A DNA stretch of 64,000 nt from Eublepharis macularius (GCF_028583425.1 NC_072801.1:21348001-21412000); one strand, 5' to 3'. Shown: positions 12,041 to 23,709, numbered from the stretch's first letter. Made by a program: numbers and translations. Notes: generated by a model from the letters alone, not told the origin.

Positions 12041-12959
12041 GGCTGCAAGGCTGCCCTCGCTGCTGTCTGCGTCCTCTGGCAGCTGGCAGCTCTTCCCAGT
12101 GCCCCCTCCGTGGTGGCGCCAGGGGCAGACTACTCCCCATGCCCCCCCTCGATCCAGCCCTGCCTTCCTGTACCATTGGTGAACTCCCCCCTCGCCGGGG
12201 CAGGGCTCCTCTCAAGGCACATGCCTCTTTTGGGGTGTGGCAGGCCCGATCAAGCCGGTCTTTCTGCCCTGTCCACCTGCTCTCTGCATGGTGGGGGAGT
12301 GCCATTGGCAGCTGGCAATGAGAGACACGGCCCGGCCCAAGGACTGGCTATGCCTTCCCCTGCCACTCACAGCATTGTCATCTGCAGCTGCACTCTGATG
12401 GGGGTGGCGCTGCCATTGGCTGGCGCTGGTGGAGTTGTCAGGGAAATGGCGAGGTGGGCGCTCTCGGCAGCGGCCGCACCACCCCCTGTCCCGCAGGGCA
12501 GGCGAAAGGCAGTGCGGGGGGCTGCAAGGCTGCCCTCGCTGCTGTCTGCGTCCTCTGGCAGCTGGCAGCTCTTCCCGGTGCCCCCTCCCTGGTGGCGCCA
12601 GGGGCAGACTACTCCCCATGCCCCCCCTCGATCCAGCCCTGCCTTCCTGTACCATTGGTGAACTCCCCCCTCGCCGGGGCAGGGCTCCTCTCAAGGCACA
12701 TGCCTCTTTTGGGGTGTGGCAGGCCCGATCAAGCCGGTCTTTCTGCCCTGTCCACCTGCTCTCTGCATGGTGGGGGAGTGCCATTGGCAGCTGGCAATGA
12801 GAGACACGGCCCGGCCCAAGGACTGGCTATGCCTTCCCCTGCCACTCACAGCATTGTCATCTGCAGCTGCACTCTGATGGGGGTGGCGCTGCCATTGACT
12901 GGCGCTGGTGGAGTTGTCAGGGAAATGGCGAGGTGGGCGCTCTCGGCAGCGGCCGCACC
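12002..12959. repeat. 479-bp tandem duplication
   Basis: Positions 12002-12480 and 12481-12959 are almost identical; for example 'aggggcagactactcc' occurs at 12121 and again at 12600, an offset of 479 bp. Only a few substitutions separate them ('cttcccagtg'/'cttcccggtg', 'ccattggctg'/'ccattgactg'). The duplicated unit begins within the last 103-bp minisatellite repeat. Confidence 0.95.
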
Positions 12960-13317
12960 ATGCCTTGCTGGGCTTGGGTGCCGGCATGGCTCTCCCACAA
13001 AAGTCCATAAAGTGCTGCAGGAGCACTGCTGCTATGCCTACACTCAGGCGCAGGTGTCAGGTGGTGCCTTTGGATTGGGCTGTAAGTTACTTACATACAG
13101 TAATGATGTTACAAACAATTGTGGAATAAATACATACCAATCTTCCAACGAGAAAAACGTTGAATCCAATGTGGGCAACGCTTAAAGAGTTTTTCTGATG
13201 GGAAGATCGGAATGCATTCATTCCATGATGGTTTATATAAGTAACTTTATTAAAATACTTTTAATTAACTTTAAACAGGCTGTTACTTGCCCACTAATTA
13301 AAAAAAATCTCTAAACA
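12960..13317. other. No recognisable feature
   Basis: Transition from the GC-rich block to AT-rich sequence containing 'aactttattaaaatactttt'. No gene is supported. Confidence 0.4.
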
Positions 13318-14755
13318 AAAACGATGTGGCCAATTATCACCCAGTCTCTAATCTGCCCTTTTTAGGCAAAGTAGTTGAGAGAGCAGTAGCTGACCAGCTC
13401 CAGGTCTTCTTGGATAATTTTAGTGCTTTGGACTCTTTTCAGTCTGTCCATGGGATGGCAGCAGGTCTAGTAGCTTTAGTGGATGATCTTTGCCTGAATA
13501 CAGACAAAGGCTATGCTTCATTATTGCTCCTCTTGGATCCATCTGAAGCCTTTGATATAGTGGACCATGTTATCTTATTGAGGCCTTTGGAGGCAGAAGT
13601 GGGTATCAAAGGATGTGCCTTGGACTGGTTTAAATCATTTTTCATAGAATTAGCCTCAAAGGGTCACTATTGGAGACCAGCTATTTCCAGAGTGGAAATT
13701 ATCTTGCAGGGTTCCACAGGGCACAATCTTATCCTGCATGTTGTACAACCTCTATGTAAAGCCTTTAGGAGAACTCATTTGTAGCTATGAATCGGATGCC
13801 ATCGATATGCAGATGACATCCAACTCCATATATCGCTATCCGAATTACTGCAGGATGCAGTAGAAACCTTGGGTCACAGTCTGAAAGCAAACAAATTGAA
13901 ATTGACCCTAAAGAAAATGGAAGTGATGCTGGTTTGGAAGGCAGAGCCCTTGGAGAGCATTGTACTCTCCACTTTCAATAGAGTTTGTCTGACCCTTGCA
14001 GTCTAGGGGTTATCCTGAATCCTGTGCTACTGCTGGAAAATCAAGTTAAGGCAGCTGCAAAAAAAAAATGCTTTCTACAACCTTAGTCTAGCCTGGAAGA
14101 TGGCTCCTGTCCTTACCTTGACCCTGCTGATCTGGTCATCGAAACTCAACTACTGTCATGCATTATACATAAGTCTGCCCTCTAAGATAACTTGGAGACT
14201 CCAGTAGGTGCAGAACTCTGCAGGTTGGTTATGGGGAGCTAGGAGGAGAATGAATATCACTCCCATTCTGCAGTCACTCCACTGGCTACCTACCTATCAG
14301 TTACAAGGCTCAGTTCAAGGTATTGGCTATCACATATAAAACTCTTCATGGCTTTGGTCTGGCATATCAATAGGACTGCCTTTCTCTCTATGTTCCACCA
14401 TGGCAGCTTTGCTCATCTGAACAGGGCCTTCTGCAGATGCCACCTTGCACATGAGCAAGATCAACGGCTGCTTGTACATGTGCATTCTATGTGGTAGCCC
14501 TTACCTTATGGAATGGCTACCTGAAGAAGTCAGGGAAGCTCCCACTATCCTGGTCTTCCACAAATGATGCAAAACTGAATTGTTCAAGAAGGCTTCTTTA
14601 TTGAGATGGGAGGGCTGTACTGTAAGGAAGTGGTCTCAGAGGGATGCATCACTTGAGGGATAGTGACTATAGACTTTACTACTGTGTGCTACTGTATGCT
14701 GTCTGTTGCTTTGGGTATGATCCAGATTGATTGATTGATTGATTGATTGATTTAA
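13318..14755 (+). pseudogene. Decayed L2-like LINE reverse transcriptase
   Basis: This is a 5'-truncated non-LTR retrotransposon. The translated start resembles the conserved RT entry 'NYHPVSNLPFLGKVVE'. Next come an A-block aspartate in 'LLDPSEAFDIVDH' (around 13525-13570) and, in another frame, the catalytic 'RYADDIQL' at 13803-13826. Downstream text resembles the LINE C-terminal region, e.g. 'LHWLPT' near 14277 and 'LWNGYL' near 14506. Stops and frameshifts break it throughout. It ends in a (TTGA)n run at about 14726-14752, as expected for LINEs with short tandem 3' tails. L2/CR1-type is my best guess; Rex1-like is an alternative. It cannot encode a working protein. Confidence 0.8.
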
Positions 14756-14880
14756 CTTATAATACGCTCTCCTTGTGAACAGGCTCAAAGCGGATAACAC
14801 TAGTATTAAAATTTACATTAAAACCATAAATAGACATACAATCCAGTCATAAAAACAACTCTACTGGGTAGCTCTGTGTG
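14756..14880 (-). repeat. L2-like LINE 3' tail, minus
   Basis: The sequence 'aacttataatacgctctcc', 'gaacaggctcaaagcggata' is the reverse complement of the LINE 3' end seen at 31098-31200 and near 50240. It abuts the tail of the plus-strand LINE, giving tail-to-tail LINE fragments. Confidence 0.6.
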
Positions 14881-15110
14881 GCTTAATGTGTCAGTCTTAA
14901 AATTGCTTATGTTCTGTTTCAGCATTTCTTCCACTCTGTATTGGATTTCTGCTCATTTTGAATCTTTGCAAATTTGCATTCATAGTCCCCACTACACTGT
15001 TTATTGAAATGTCCTTGAAACTGACTGTACTAACTCACACTGTGTAATTCTCCTTGAGTCTCAGTGAGAAAGCAAGGCCATAAAAAAATGTAAATAAATG
15101 AAATAATGAA

Positions 15111-15415
15111 TAAAATATATTTGAAATCAGTTTGGTTTCCAATGAAAATAACATATACACAATACTAATACAGATTTATTTCCTCTTTTTTGATTCACTT
15201 TGTGCACAGTCAGTCATTGTGTAAGAAAAAGTTGTATTTATGGGGTGCATTCTACGAGATGAGATTATACCACTGAGGAAGGCCTTAGGCGGAAATGCAT
15301 TTGGTTCTATATATACGTGATAAATCCACAATACCTGTATATTTAGAAACTCTGTTTTTATATACAATGGTATGGTTTGAATATGTTGAACTACTATTAT
15401 TTTTAACCTTATAAC
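15111..15415 (+). repeat. Penelope-like terminus with decayed hammerhead
   Basis: At 15273-15304 the sequence reads CTGAGGA, one extra A, GGCCTTAGGC, then GGAAATGCAT. That fits a hammerhead plan (CUGANGA, stem II, GAAA, short palindromic stem III) with a damaged stem II base. Downstream 'ggttctatatatacgtgata' and 'caatacctgtatatttagaa' match the inverse copy at 8540-8815. No protein is encoded. Confidence 0.55.
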
Positions 15416-15658
15416 CCCCCCCCCAATGCCTTGCTAAGGATTTTGCTTGCCATCCAGTTACACTGCAATTATTTGTCCTGTGCCGATTTTTTAAAAGTAG
15501 TGTTTGTTCTTAAAGGCACATTAGGAAAATCACAATTGCCCCCATGGGCAATTTTCCGCATCCAAAATACACCTCACCAGGTGAAGTGGTGCCGTGCGCT
15601 GCATGGTGCATTAATGGCCACATCTGTGCATGCCTGTGCCCTAGGGACAAATGACTTG

Positions 15659-16305
15659 GGCCGTTGTCACACGGGCCCTTATTTCGTCAGTTTTGCACTA
15701 GAAATAGTTTCTTCTGTTATTGTTATTAGAATGGATTCTCCCATTTTTTGATGACTGCTTGCGCTTCCAGTCAGTCACATTAAAAGGGAAAAGCGCAATT
15801 CGACGGTCAGTCAAAGTGCCTCCGGAAACGGGGCCCTAAAACCCTGCCCCTTTTTATTTTTTATTTTTTTGCATATTTGTACTATATCGCTCTTCTATTA
15901 TACCAACGTTGTGCTGGGCCAACCCAAAAGTCAACCATGATAGGTAGCAGAGGTTTCCCGCCCATGGCAGAATATCGCTATAGCGCTATAGTGCTATAAG
16001 GCTGACTTTAAAAAAAAATTTACTTTGAGGCTTAATTGCAGGTCGCACTGGGGCTTGTGGGAGTGTAGGGCAGGAGAATCAGTGTTAGGTGAGACAGATG
16101 ATCAGGGAGAGTGAGCGTTTTGGTGTTGCAAAGCATTCATAGTCGATCCAGGGCATTCACATGGAAGTGGATAAAGATGACATAAAGAGTCCCAAAGCGT
16201 GAATTGGGGAGAATGGCGAAATCGCAAGAGAGCTGGAGTAAAGTGAGCATTCAGCGGGAGATGGTGCTAGTTTGGTGCTAAATTTATGGCCGTGTGATGA
16301 CGGCC
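15659..16305. mobile_element. Non-autonomous DNA transposon, 3-bp target duplication
   Basis: The left end GGCCGTTGTCACACGG pairs with the right end CCGTGTGATGACGGCC (14 of 16 positions). A 3-bp duplication, ttg, flanks it (15656-15658, 16306-16308). The 3-bp duplication and termini suggest a PIF/Harbinger-like MITE, though TTG is not the usual TWA target. The interior (647 bp) has no ORF of note. Confidence 0.6.
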
Positions 16306-16319
16306 TTGGTTAATTGCAG

Positions 16320-16560
16320 AGAGATAACTTCTGAGGAAGGTCAATTACGAAACGGGCTTACATCTAGATGCTCATCACAAGGGTGGAACTTTTCAGGACA
16401 GGATCACATTATTCATTGTGATACTTTTTTGTCATCTATGTAATATGCAAAGATCATACGTAATTTTATTAAGTATAAATATAGTAGCCATACATCACAG
16501 CAATTGTTTATCTTTGGGTTTGTACACTGTGATCCCAGTTGTTTTTCTGCTCTAGGGACA
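16320..16560 (+). repeat. Penelope-like terminus, decayed
   Basis: CTGAGGA at 16331-16337, followed by A and a short spacer, then CGAAACGGGC, repeats the layout of the PLE hammerheads elsewhere, but stem II no longer pairs well. It lies immediately downstream of the transposon ending at 16305. Assignment is tentative. Confidence 0.4.
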
Positions 16561-17503
16561 AAAGGGGACATTCATTAGCAGGGATGGTGCAAGGCAGAAT
16601 TTAGGGGACTCTCCCTGATAAACAGGAAGACAGTTTGGAGTGTATGAATACAGAATTGAAATAGTATGCTGAAATGGTGGGTGGGTGTGGGTGTAGGAGC
16701 TTGAGCAGTGCTCTTGAGTGTGAGAATTGGGACGCTGTAAGCATGACCCTATTTAAATCGACCAAATGTTGGCGGGTATCATTTTCAGGCAGCATAAATA
16801 TTCATCCATCTGCACTCCTCCCCCCCCCCCCGTCCCCGCTCCTGCCTTCACAGAGGACATCTCTTGCTAGAATGCCTGCAGAGCACCACCTAGTGGGCCT
16901 CTGGGCCAGAAACTTCACTGCAGCTTGGAAGAGACGGGACTCCTTCGGAGTCAGCAAAGATGAGATCTTGTGTGAAATCAGTTCCTATATATAAAAGATA
17001 TAGCATTAGCCTAATAAGGCAGAGCAAGGAGCATCAGCGGGGCCTACAAGCAGTAAATTTGCTAGTGGGCACATTTTCTCTGGATGCTGCTGCCCTTAAA
17101 GACTGTGGTCAGAAAAGCTTAAGCTGTTTAAATGCAGTAAACTCCGAGGAGAGAGTTGAACCTGAGCTGTACGTTTATATTGGCTCAGTTAAGGAGATAG
17201 AACTTTGGGCTGTGTTATTTAAGACCCAGGTGGAGGATGCTATATTTTCAAATTTCCTCTACTATGCTATTGGAAACATTACATTGCAATGTGAAGGTTT
17301 CTTAAATGTATGTATTTTTAAAAGGAGGAATGTACAAAAATATGACCCTGAAAATGCAATGCAATCTGAGGTGGTACAGTCCGGAATTCTGCCCTCCCCA
17401 CCACGTATTACTCCATCCTGCATAATCTGTCAATTAACTCTTGTTTCTTCACAAATCCCATTTTGTAGACAGAGGAAGAAAGAATAAGGGGTCAGGAAAT
17501 ACC
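16561..17503. other. No recognisable feature
   Basis: A C-run near 16819 and a 175-codon open frame around 16960-17487 are the only notable items. The frame has no recognisable motif, splice context or composition bias, and I do not call it a gene. Confidence 0.4.
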
Positions 17504-17772
17504 ACTTGTTTATTTAGATATTTATATTCTACTTTCCCCCCCAATGGGGAACCAAAGTGGCTTACAACGTTGTCCTCCCTGCCTTCATTTTATCCACACA
17601 ACAACCACCCTGTAAGGTGGGTTAAGCTGAGAGAGTAGCTGGCCCAGACACCCAGTGAGCTGACATGGCAGAGTGGAGACTTGAACTGGGGTGAACTTTC
17701 AGGCCTAGAAGACCCTCTAGATGGCGCTCTTCAGGAATTCTAGTTAGAGACAGCTCTAACCACTATGCCATG
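17504..17772 (-). repeat. tRNA-derived SINE, nearly full length
   Basis: On the minus strand it reads from a degenerate tRNA head through 'cagcttaacccaccttac' to the L2-like tail '...ggttccccattggggggg'. An extra segment of roughly 50 bp ('ttcaggcctagaagaccctc') interrupts the head region. Confidence 0.7.
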
Positions 17773-18104
17773 ATGGTTTAGGCTTTCTCAAATTGGAAAC
17801 ATTTATAAATGAGCAGCAGGAAGGTTAGAGCTGCAGCATTGTGTGAATGCTGAACATTATGTATGCTCATACTGTCCCTATTTACCGGCTACAGTCTCTG
17901 TTTTCCAGCACCTGTCTCTGCTAAATCGCTGTCTCTACTTTTGCCTTTTGAAGAAGACTTCTCAAAATAAAGACATTTCTTAGCATGTAAAGTGACTTTT
18001 ATAGAGTCCACTGCTACAGGATGCAATGATGGCTTTAAAAGGGGAGTACACATGTTCATGGAGGTTAGGGCCATTAATAGCTATCAGCCACGAAGACTCA
18101 ATTG

Positions 18105-18349
18105 GTATTTATTTATTTTAATTTTACTTCATTTATACCCCACCTTTCTCCCCGATGGGGGTTCAAAGCAGCTTACCTCAGTCTCCTCTCCTCCATTTTT
18201 TCCTCATAAAAGCCCTGTGAGGTAGGTTAGACTGAGAGGGCGTGCCTGGCCCAAAGTCACCCAACAAGCATCTGTGTCACAGTGGGGATTCGAAACTGGG
18301 ACCGCTGGATCCTAGTCTGTCACTCTAGCCACTATACCACACTGGCTCT
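18105..18349 (-). repeat. tRNA-derived SINE, full length
   Basis: This is the clearest copy. The minus strand starts 'agagccagtgtggtatagtg' (A-box region), carries 'gtttcgaatccccactg' (B box), then the body 'cctacctcacagggct' and the tail '...cccccatcggggagaaaggt' plus 'ggggtataaatgaag'. The tail resembles L2 LINE 3' ends, implying mobilisation by an L2-type reverse transcriptase. Confidence 0.85.
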
Positions 18350-18624
18350 ATAAATGGAACCTCCATTTAATATACTACTGCTTGGGGCAACAATAAACAG
18401 AGCCTTTGGTCTCCACACCTTGCCTGGAGGTCTTCGTGGGCCATCTGTATGGCCACTGTGTGAAAAAGGAAGCTGAGTTAGTTGGGCCAACGGTTGATCT
18501 AATGTTAGTGTGAGTTGTTGAAACTGCCATTCTTCAGAGTTTAGTGCCCTCCCTGTGATCTCCTAGAAGTTACATTTCTGAAAGATTGTTTCAGGTGGGC
18601 AGTAATGTTGGTTTGCAGGAGGAG
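18350..18624. other. No recognisable feature
   Basis: Short anonymous gap between the SINE and the next PLE terminus. Confidence 0.4.
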
Positions 18625-18767
18625 AGCAAGATTTGAGTCCTTAACACCTTGAAGATTTCCAGGGTATAAGCTTTCCAGTCATCTGACGAAGGGAGCTTTG
18701 ATTCTTGAAAGCTTATTCCCTGAAATCTTGTTGGTCTCTAAGGTGCTACTGGATTCAGATCTTGCTT
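18625..18767. repeat. Head-to-head Penelope-like termini
   Basis: The left part ('gcaagatttgagtcc ... gatttccagggtataagctt') is an imperfect inverted copy of the right part ('aagcttattccctgaaatct ... ggattcagatcttgc'). The right arm contains CTGACGA (18683-18689), A, a weakly pairing stem II, GAAA and GCTTAT, i.e. a decayed hammerhead. The left arm stops inside the ribozyme. This is an older version of the palindromes at 34581-34805 and 52288-52490. Confidence 0.6.
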
Positions 18768-19006
18768 TTCTGAAAGAGTGGGTCTTGTTTTGTGTGCATC
18801 CACATGCATGCTCATGAAGGCACCATGCAGCGCCACAGTCTGCTTTTTCACACGCTACAGCCTTTGAGGTCTGTTTTGAAGCATTACAGCATAGTGCCAG
18901 ACAGTTATATTTTTTCCTAATGGATCTGTGGTCTAAAGACCAAACTTCACCTTGCAGACTGCGGTGTACAACCTTCAGCAAAGCGTGAATGGTTGCGGAG
19001 AATCAT

Positions 19007-19083
19007 CATGCAATCCTACACAGAGTTACACCCTTCGAAGCTTATTGACTTCAACAGACTTAGAAGAGTGCTTAGGATTCCAC
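19007..19083. repeat. Decayed palindromic repeat
   Basis: 'catgcaatcctacacagagt' at the left and 'agagtgcttaggattccaca' at the right are rough inverses around 'ttgacttcaaca'. Similar words occur near 32840 and 40290-40370. It looks like an old fold-back MITE; the ends are not definable. Confidence 0.4.
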
Positions 19084-19473
19084 AGTAAGGATGTTAAAGC
19101 ACATTCTTACTTTCACCTGCAAAATGTTGGCAGGCATGGAAGTAAAGTCATCCGTGGTTTAACATGAAAACTAGAAGCCAACCTGCACTCTGGCTTACTT
19201 GAGTTACATTGTTCAAGAATGATGCTTTCTAGCTTGGTTCAGACATAATACAAAACCATGTTTTATTATAACTAGGATTCAGTTTGCAGATGATCCTGGC
19301 TTTTATTTGAACAAATGCTGTTTTTATCTTCTTTGCTCCGTAGCTGAGTAGGGCAGTGTGAGGGAATAAACTACAGTGTATGCATCTGCGTATCCTTTGC
19401 AACTAGAGTTGGCTTAATTGTGATTACTAAACTAACTTCAAATCCTGGCTTCAGATCTTAGTATATAATTTTT

Positions 19474-19690
19474 AAAAAATTTACTTCATATCTACCCTGC
19501 CTTTCTTCCCAGTGGGAACCCAAAGCAGTTGAAATTGTTTTCCTCTTGTCCATTTATCCTCACAACAACCTTGTGAAGTAGTTTAGGCTGAGAGTGTGTG
19601 ACTGCCACAAGCCCAAGCTCAACTATGGCAGTGTGGGGATTCAAACCTGAGTCTCCCAAATTCTGATCTGACTGGATCTTGGCCAACCCC
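19474..19690 (-). repeat. tRNA-derived SINE copy
   Basis: Minus strand: B-box-like 'aggtttgaatccccacac', body 'cctaaactacttcacaaggt' and tail '...ctgggaagaaaggcaggg'. The head is eroded. Confidence 0.7.
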
Positions 19691-19837
19691 AGTGGTGTGT
19701 CCCACATTCAGATGGTCACATAAACCATAATTAGTTTAATTAAACTATGGTATTGTGTGATGGTTAAACAGACTCCTCTGTACACAGAAGCAGTGCTGTG
19801 ATCCAAGCAGAGCTGGTGGGGTTTTTGTTCTTTTTTT

Positions 19838-19940
19838 TATGCCCCACCTTTCTCCCTAATGGGAGCACCAAATGGCTACATCGTTCTCTCGGATCCTAGG
19901 CTGACACTGTTTCCACTACACCAGACTAGCTCTCTAGCAC
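19838..19940 (-). repeat. tRNA-derived SINE, internally deleted
   Basis: The minus strand joins the tRNA-like head ('tagtgg' region and 'gcctaggatccgagagaa') directly to the L2-like tail ('cattagggagaaaggtgggg'). Most of the body is missing. Confidence 0.6.
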
Positions 19941-20579
19941 ACTTTGAGTGCCATGTTGGTACCCCAAACTGTACCCTAGCCTCTCTCCATGTTGCCCACC
20001 ACCCAGCTGTATGTTTTTTTTTTTAATTTCCTCATATTTTCTTGTTGTATTGCAGTGAGAACAGAAAACACTACCTTAAATGCCTTGGTGCTTAGCTAGG
20101 ATCTTGAAACAAACAAACAAAAATCAAGAAGATCCATGACAAAGCTTCATCTTGATACCAACCATTTCTCTTCACTCTGCTTGTCTCTGGGGCCTTAGCT
20201 CTTCCTGTGTTCTTTAAAGGAAAAGCAGCAACTGGCTAACACTGCAAGCAACAGACTACCTTTGAAGTCTTGCTGACTTATACAGAACTGCAAAACTGCT
20301 GTAAAACTGCCTTGAAACACATTGCTGATAAACAGTTGGGCCCAACACACCTTCTCCACCCTCATTTTACACAAGCAGTTTCCACCCACCATGCTGTCTC
20401 TCTGGCTCTTGCATGGTTTCCTCCACACTCAAATCAATTCACCCCAAGATCTGGCCATCTCCCTTTGAAGCAGCTTTCACCTGTTGCCTCTATAAATGGC
20501 CCCTTTCCTTGCTATTGCCTTGCTGCCACAACTGGTTGTCAGGTGCTACACAAGGATGCAGTGGTTGTAGGAAGAAGGA

Positions 20580-20815
20580 TGTGTGTGTGTGTGTAAAAAG
20601 TTGTCAAGTTGCAACCAACTTATGGTGGCCTCGTAGGGTTTTCAAGGCAAGAGATGAACAAAGGTTGTTTGCCACTGCCCACCTCTGTGTAGTGACCCTG
20701 GACTTCTTCCGTGGTCTCCCATCCAAGTATTAACCTGGGCCGACCCTGCTTAGCTTCTGAGATCTTATGAGATCAGGACTAGCCTGGGCTATCCAGAGTA
20801 GGCAGGAGGATATGC
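20580..20815 (-). repeat. 5S rRNA-derived SINE
   Basis: The minus strand contains words of 5S rRNA in order: 'cctgatctcataagatctca', 'gaagctaagcagggtcg', 'aatacttggatgggagacca'. These cover the internal RNA polymerase III promoter (A box, intermediate element, C box) of 5S genes. The following body ends in a (CA)n-type tail ('cacacacacac' on the minus strand). It has diverged from true 5S RNA and continues into non-5S sequence, so it is a SINE3-type retroposon, not a 5S gene. Confidence 0.85.
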
Positions 20816-22114
20816 TGGGAACCAAACAATCTAATCATGGGACTCTCCATCGTTTATATGAGGAAGAGCATAAAGTGTTCCTTTTTTAGCAGGCACAAAA
20901 AGAGGTGGGCATAGTTGGGAGCTGTCAACAACCTAAGGGCCTGGCACTGTAAAGTTTCAGCAGTGGTCACAGCCTGCCCTCTCCCTCTGAGGCTTGGCAC
21001 TGGCCTCCCCTCCCCTCTGCCCTTTCTTTGCATGTTCACTACTTGCCTCCATGTTCCAGGGTCTGTCTTGATCTGGTTTATAGCTATGCTGGGGCTGCTC
21101 CACAGCATCTTCTCTTGAGAGAGCCCGTGGAACAGGCCTTGGATTCTCCTCCAGAGCAACCTGCGCAAGTGGACGAATTGATGCTCTATATAGGGAAGGA
21201 ATTAGGCTTGTGTCAGAAGATCAGTATTGCCCACTCAGTTTGGCTGTTGCTGTCTGATGGCCTGCAGCCGGGTCCTTTTAACTGGAGATGCTGGGAAGTG
21301 AAACACTATAAACTTCAGCCTTTGTACTTTCTCTAGACCAGTTCTCTCTCCCTTCTTTACATTTCTTTCAGACTGCCCGTTGCAGTTGACTCTGGGATGT
21401 AAAAACTACACAAGGCAGGCAGGGGAAGGCGAAGAGAGGTTTCTAACGCCTCTCTTAAAGTACTAATTTTTCCATCTGAGTCATCTAAGTCCCTGCTCCA
21501 TTCTCTCGCTTCAGGAACAGCTCCGCTCCTCTCAGGGATCAACCTTCTCAGCAATTTCAAATTTACATTTATGTCTTTAGAAACTCAGTATTGTGTTTCT
21601 TCACAATGGACTTCTGTTGTGAAAGCAGCTCTATTATTAGCCTGAGCAGGTTTTGACCTCTTTCCACTGAGTCATATTTGCCATTTACCAGGGTATTAAA
21701 AATAATGATTATCAGTGTTAGTCTCTACACTATGTAGAAATAGTGTGTTTGTGTGTATGTGTGTGTTAACCTCTCAAAGGTGATGTTTATAGTAGGATGC
21801 TTCCACTTTAGGATACCTTTGTGCTGTTCACTTATTCCTTTTTTGTAACTAGCAGCCACTTAAATTAAAATGATGGTTCCCATGACACTAAATAAATGCT
21901 CTGCATTCCCTGTTTGTTTTTTAAGTAACACTAATTCCCTGGGATAAGATTCTTTCACCTAGCAGTAAGTCCTGCTCTGCAAACATTTTGCTTTCTCCTG
22001 CAACTGTCCCTTTTGCATTTTTCTCTTTCCCTCTTTTTTGTTTCTGCTTCTCAATTAAATTAATTATTTTCTGTTCACCTGCTATAGGTGTCGGCATTCC
22101 TGAACTGACACTTT
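20816..22114. other. No recognisable feature
   Basis: Anonymous intergenic DNA. No coding, RNA or nameable repeat signal apart from a short GT-rich run near 21745. Confidence 0.4.
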
Positions 22115-22155
22115 TTAATTAATTAGTTAATTAACTTTATTTATGGTCCTCCTTT
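22115..22155 (-). repeat. LINE/SINE tail fragment
   Basis: 'attaattagttaattaactt', 'tatttatggtcctcctttct' has the AT-rich tail followed by 'tcctcctttct' seen at other minus-strand retroposon ends. Too short to classify. Confidence 0.35.
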
Positions 22156-22323
22156 CTTGCTGAGCACGAGGCACTCAATAAAAAATGCACTACAACTCAG
22201 ATCACAAAAACTAGAACCATTTGGGGAAAAACACATCAGTGCTGGAGGAGCAACGGCCTCACCAGAAGTCAGAAAAAAAGAAAAACCAGGAGCAAGGTGG
22301 AAGGATTTATTAAGGTTTTTTTT

Positions 22324-22361
22324 AATCCCTACGTATTTCGCTTTAAGCTTCGTCAGGGGAT
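22324..22361 (-). ncRNA. Hammerhead-like motif of a PLE terminus
   Basis: The minus strand reads AUCCC (stem I), CUGACGA, extra A, GCU-UAA-AGC (stem II), GAAA, UACGUA (short stem III region) and GGGAU (stem I partner). Stem I pairs over 5 bp, the best of any copy in the window. This is a different PLE lineage from the 52.4-kb one. Cleavage activity is not shown by sequence alone. Confidence 0.6.
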
Positions 22362-23294
22362 CTTCTATGGAGAATTTCAGGTTTCACCTTGAGCAATGGA
22401 AATGTGTGGGGATCAAAAAAATACATCAGGTATGATATATCATAGTGCAAAACAAATGAAATGACAAAAGCAGAAAACAATGCAGTGTAAGAGCAAGACA
22501 GTACATGCCATACTACAATCATGTTCCCTTTGTAAAAGTTCCCTCTGTTTCATTATACTAAAGGTTTGTTCCCTTTACAGAAATGACCTCCTGAACAATT
22601 CTGTTCTAGACAAGAACTCTGTGTGTGTGGTGGTGTGTGTGTGAATTACTACTTTTCACTTTGCAGCCAAAACGATTGCTCATTAATTTCCTTTCCTTTT
22701 TAAATGCATGTCCATGGAATGCCCCTGCGTCGTTTACTAACTTGAAGCCTCCAAAATCTCCAACCAATAAATAATTCAGATCTGTAGTCCTCCTTCTGCA
22801 AATCTACCATGTAACGTACCTGAAAGAATGAGAAATGGCCCTTGTGCACTTGCGTAATTTGAAATGAAGAAAATGAAACTGAAGCTAATTGAAAACCAGC
22901 TGGATCATAAACCCAGACTGGACATGTAGAGGATGCGGCACCATAGGAGAAGGGATGGAAGCGCGGTAGCATGGAGCACACATGAGATGGTGTTAATTTC
23001 CTCTTTATAAACATTTTTTTGTTAACATCCCTGCGATGACTCAGTAATTCAGAAGCACTTGGAAGGTTTTGAGGGCTAAACTCTAAACAAGGAGGACGTC
23101 AATTGAAGGTGCCGTTCCGTGACATGACTGTGGGGTGACATGACCATTTCCCAGCAATTTGCAGGTATTTGCCTCATGATGGCGTGCTTTTGCTATCTCA
23201 TATTCTTCTGTGAGGCAAAGCAAATTGCTGTGCATTTTATCTATCTGTAATTTTTATGTTATTCACAGGGTTTCATTGGCTAGGTTTGGGACTC
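22362..23294. other. No recognisable feature
   Basis: Anonymous intergenic DNA next to the PLE terminus. The 104-codon minus-strand frame at 22700-23014 has no known motif. Confidence 0.35.
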
Positions 23295-23438
23295 GAGAGG
23301 TTTTTAATTATTTGTATTAGGCCGTTATTTTATTGTGATTTTATTGAATATTCTATTTTTGTATTGGATTTAACTGCTGTAATTGTTGTGAACCGCCTCA
23401 AGATCTTCATTGAAGAGAAGCAGTATAACAACAACAAC
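23295..23438 (+). repeat. L2/CR1-like LINE 3' end
   Basis: 'gtattggatttaactgctgt', 'aattgttgtgaaccgcctca' and 'gagaagcagtataacaacaa' form a LINE 3' end with a short (AAC)n tail. It is immediately followed by a minus-strand SINE. Confidence 0.6.
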
Positions 23439-23439
23439 A

Positions 23440-23709
23440 TTCGATTTATATACCGCCCTTCAGGACAACTTAATGCCCACTCAGAGCGGTTTACAAAGTA
23501 TGCCATTATTATCCCCACAACAAAACACCCTGTGAGGTGGGTGGGGCTGAGAGAGCGCCTAGAAGCTGTGACTGACCCAAGGTTACCCAGCTGGCTTCAA
23601 GTGGAGGAGTGGGGAATTAAACCCGGTTCTCCAGATTAGAGTCCTGCCGCTCTCAACCACTACACCAAACTGGCTCTCAAAAATTGAATAAATAAATAAA
23701 TAAATAAAT
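23440..23709 (-). repeat. tRNA-derived SINE, second subfamily, plus (AAAT)n
   Basis: The minus-strand head 'gagagccagtttggtgtagt' carries the A box and 'aaccgggtttaattccccac' the B-box region. The tail differs from other copies ('aaaccgctctgagtgggcat' instead of 'gctttgggtcccc'), marking a second subfamily mobilised by a different LINE tail. An (AAAT)n run at 23684-23709 borders its head. Confidence 0.75.

Noticed and set aside
11242..12784. Long open frames (up to 375 codons) on both strands
   Set aside because: They fall in the GC-rich minisatellite and tandem duplication, run in several frames on both strands at once, and contain only repeat-derived low-complexity peptide.
13318..14755. 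A usable LINE polymerase gene
   Set aside because: The RT motifs lie in different frames separated by stops; the copy is 5'-truncated and decayed.
20716..20806. A 5S rRNA gene
   Set aside because: The 5S-like part is diverged, lacks a proper 3' end and continues into a SINE body with a CA-rich tail.
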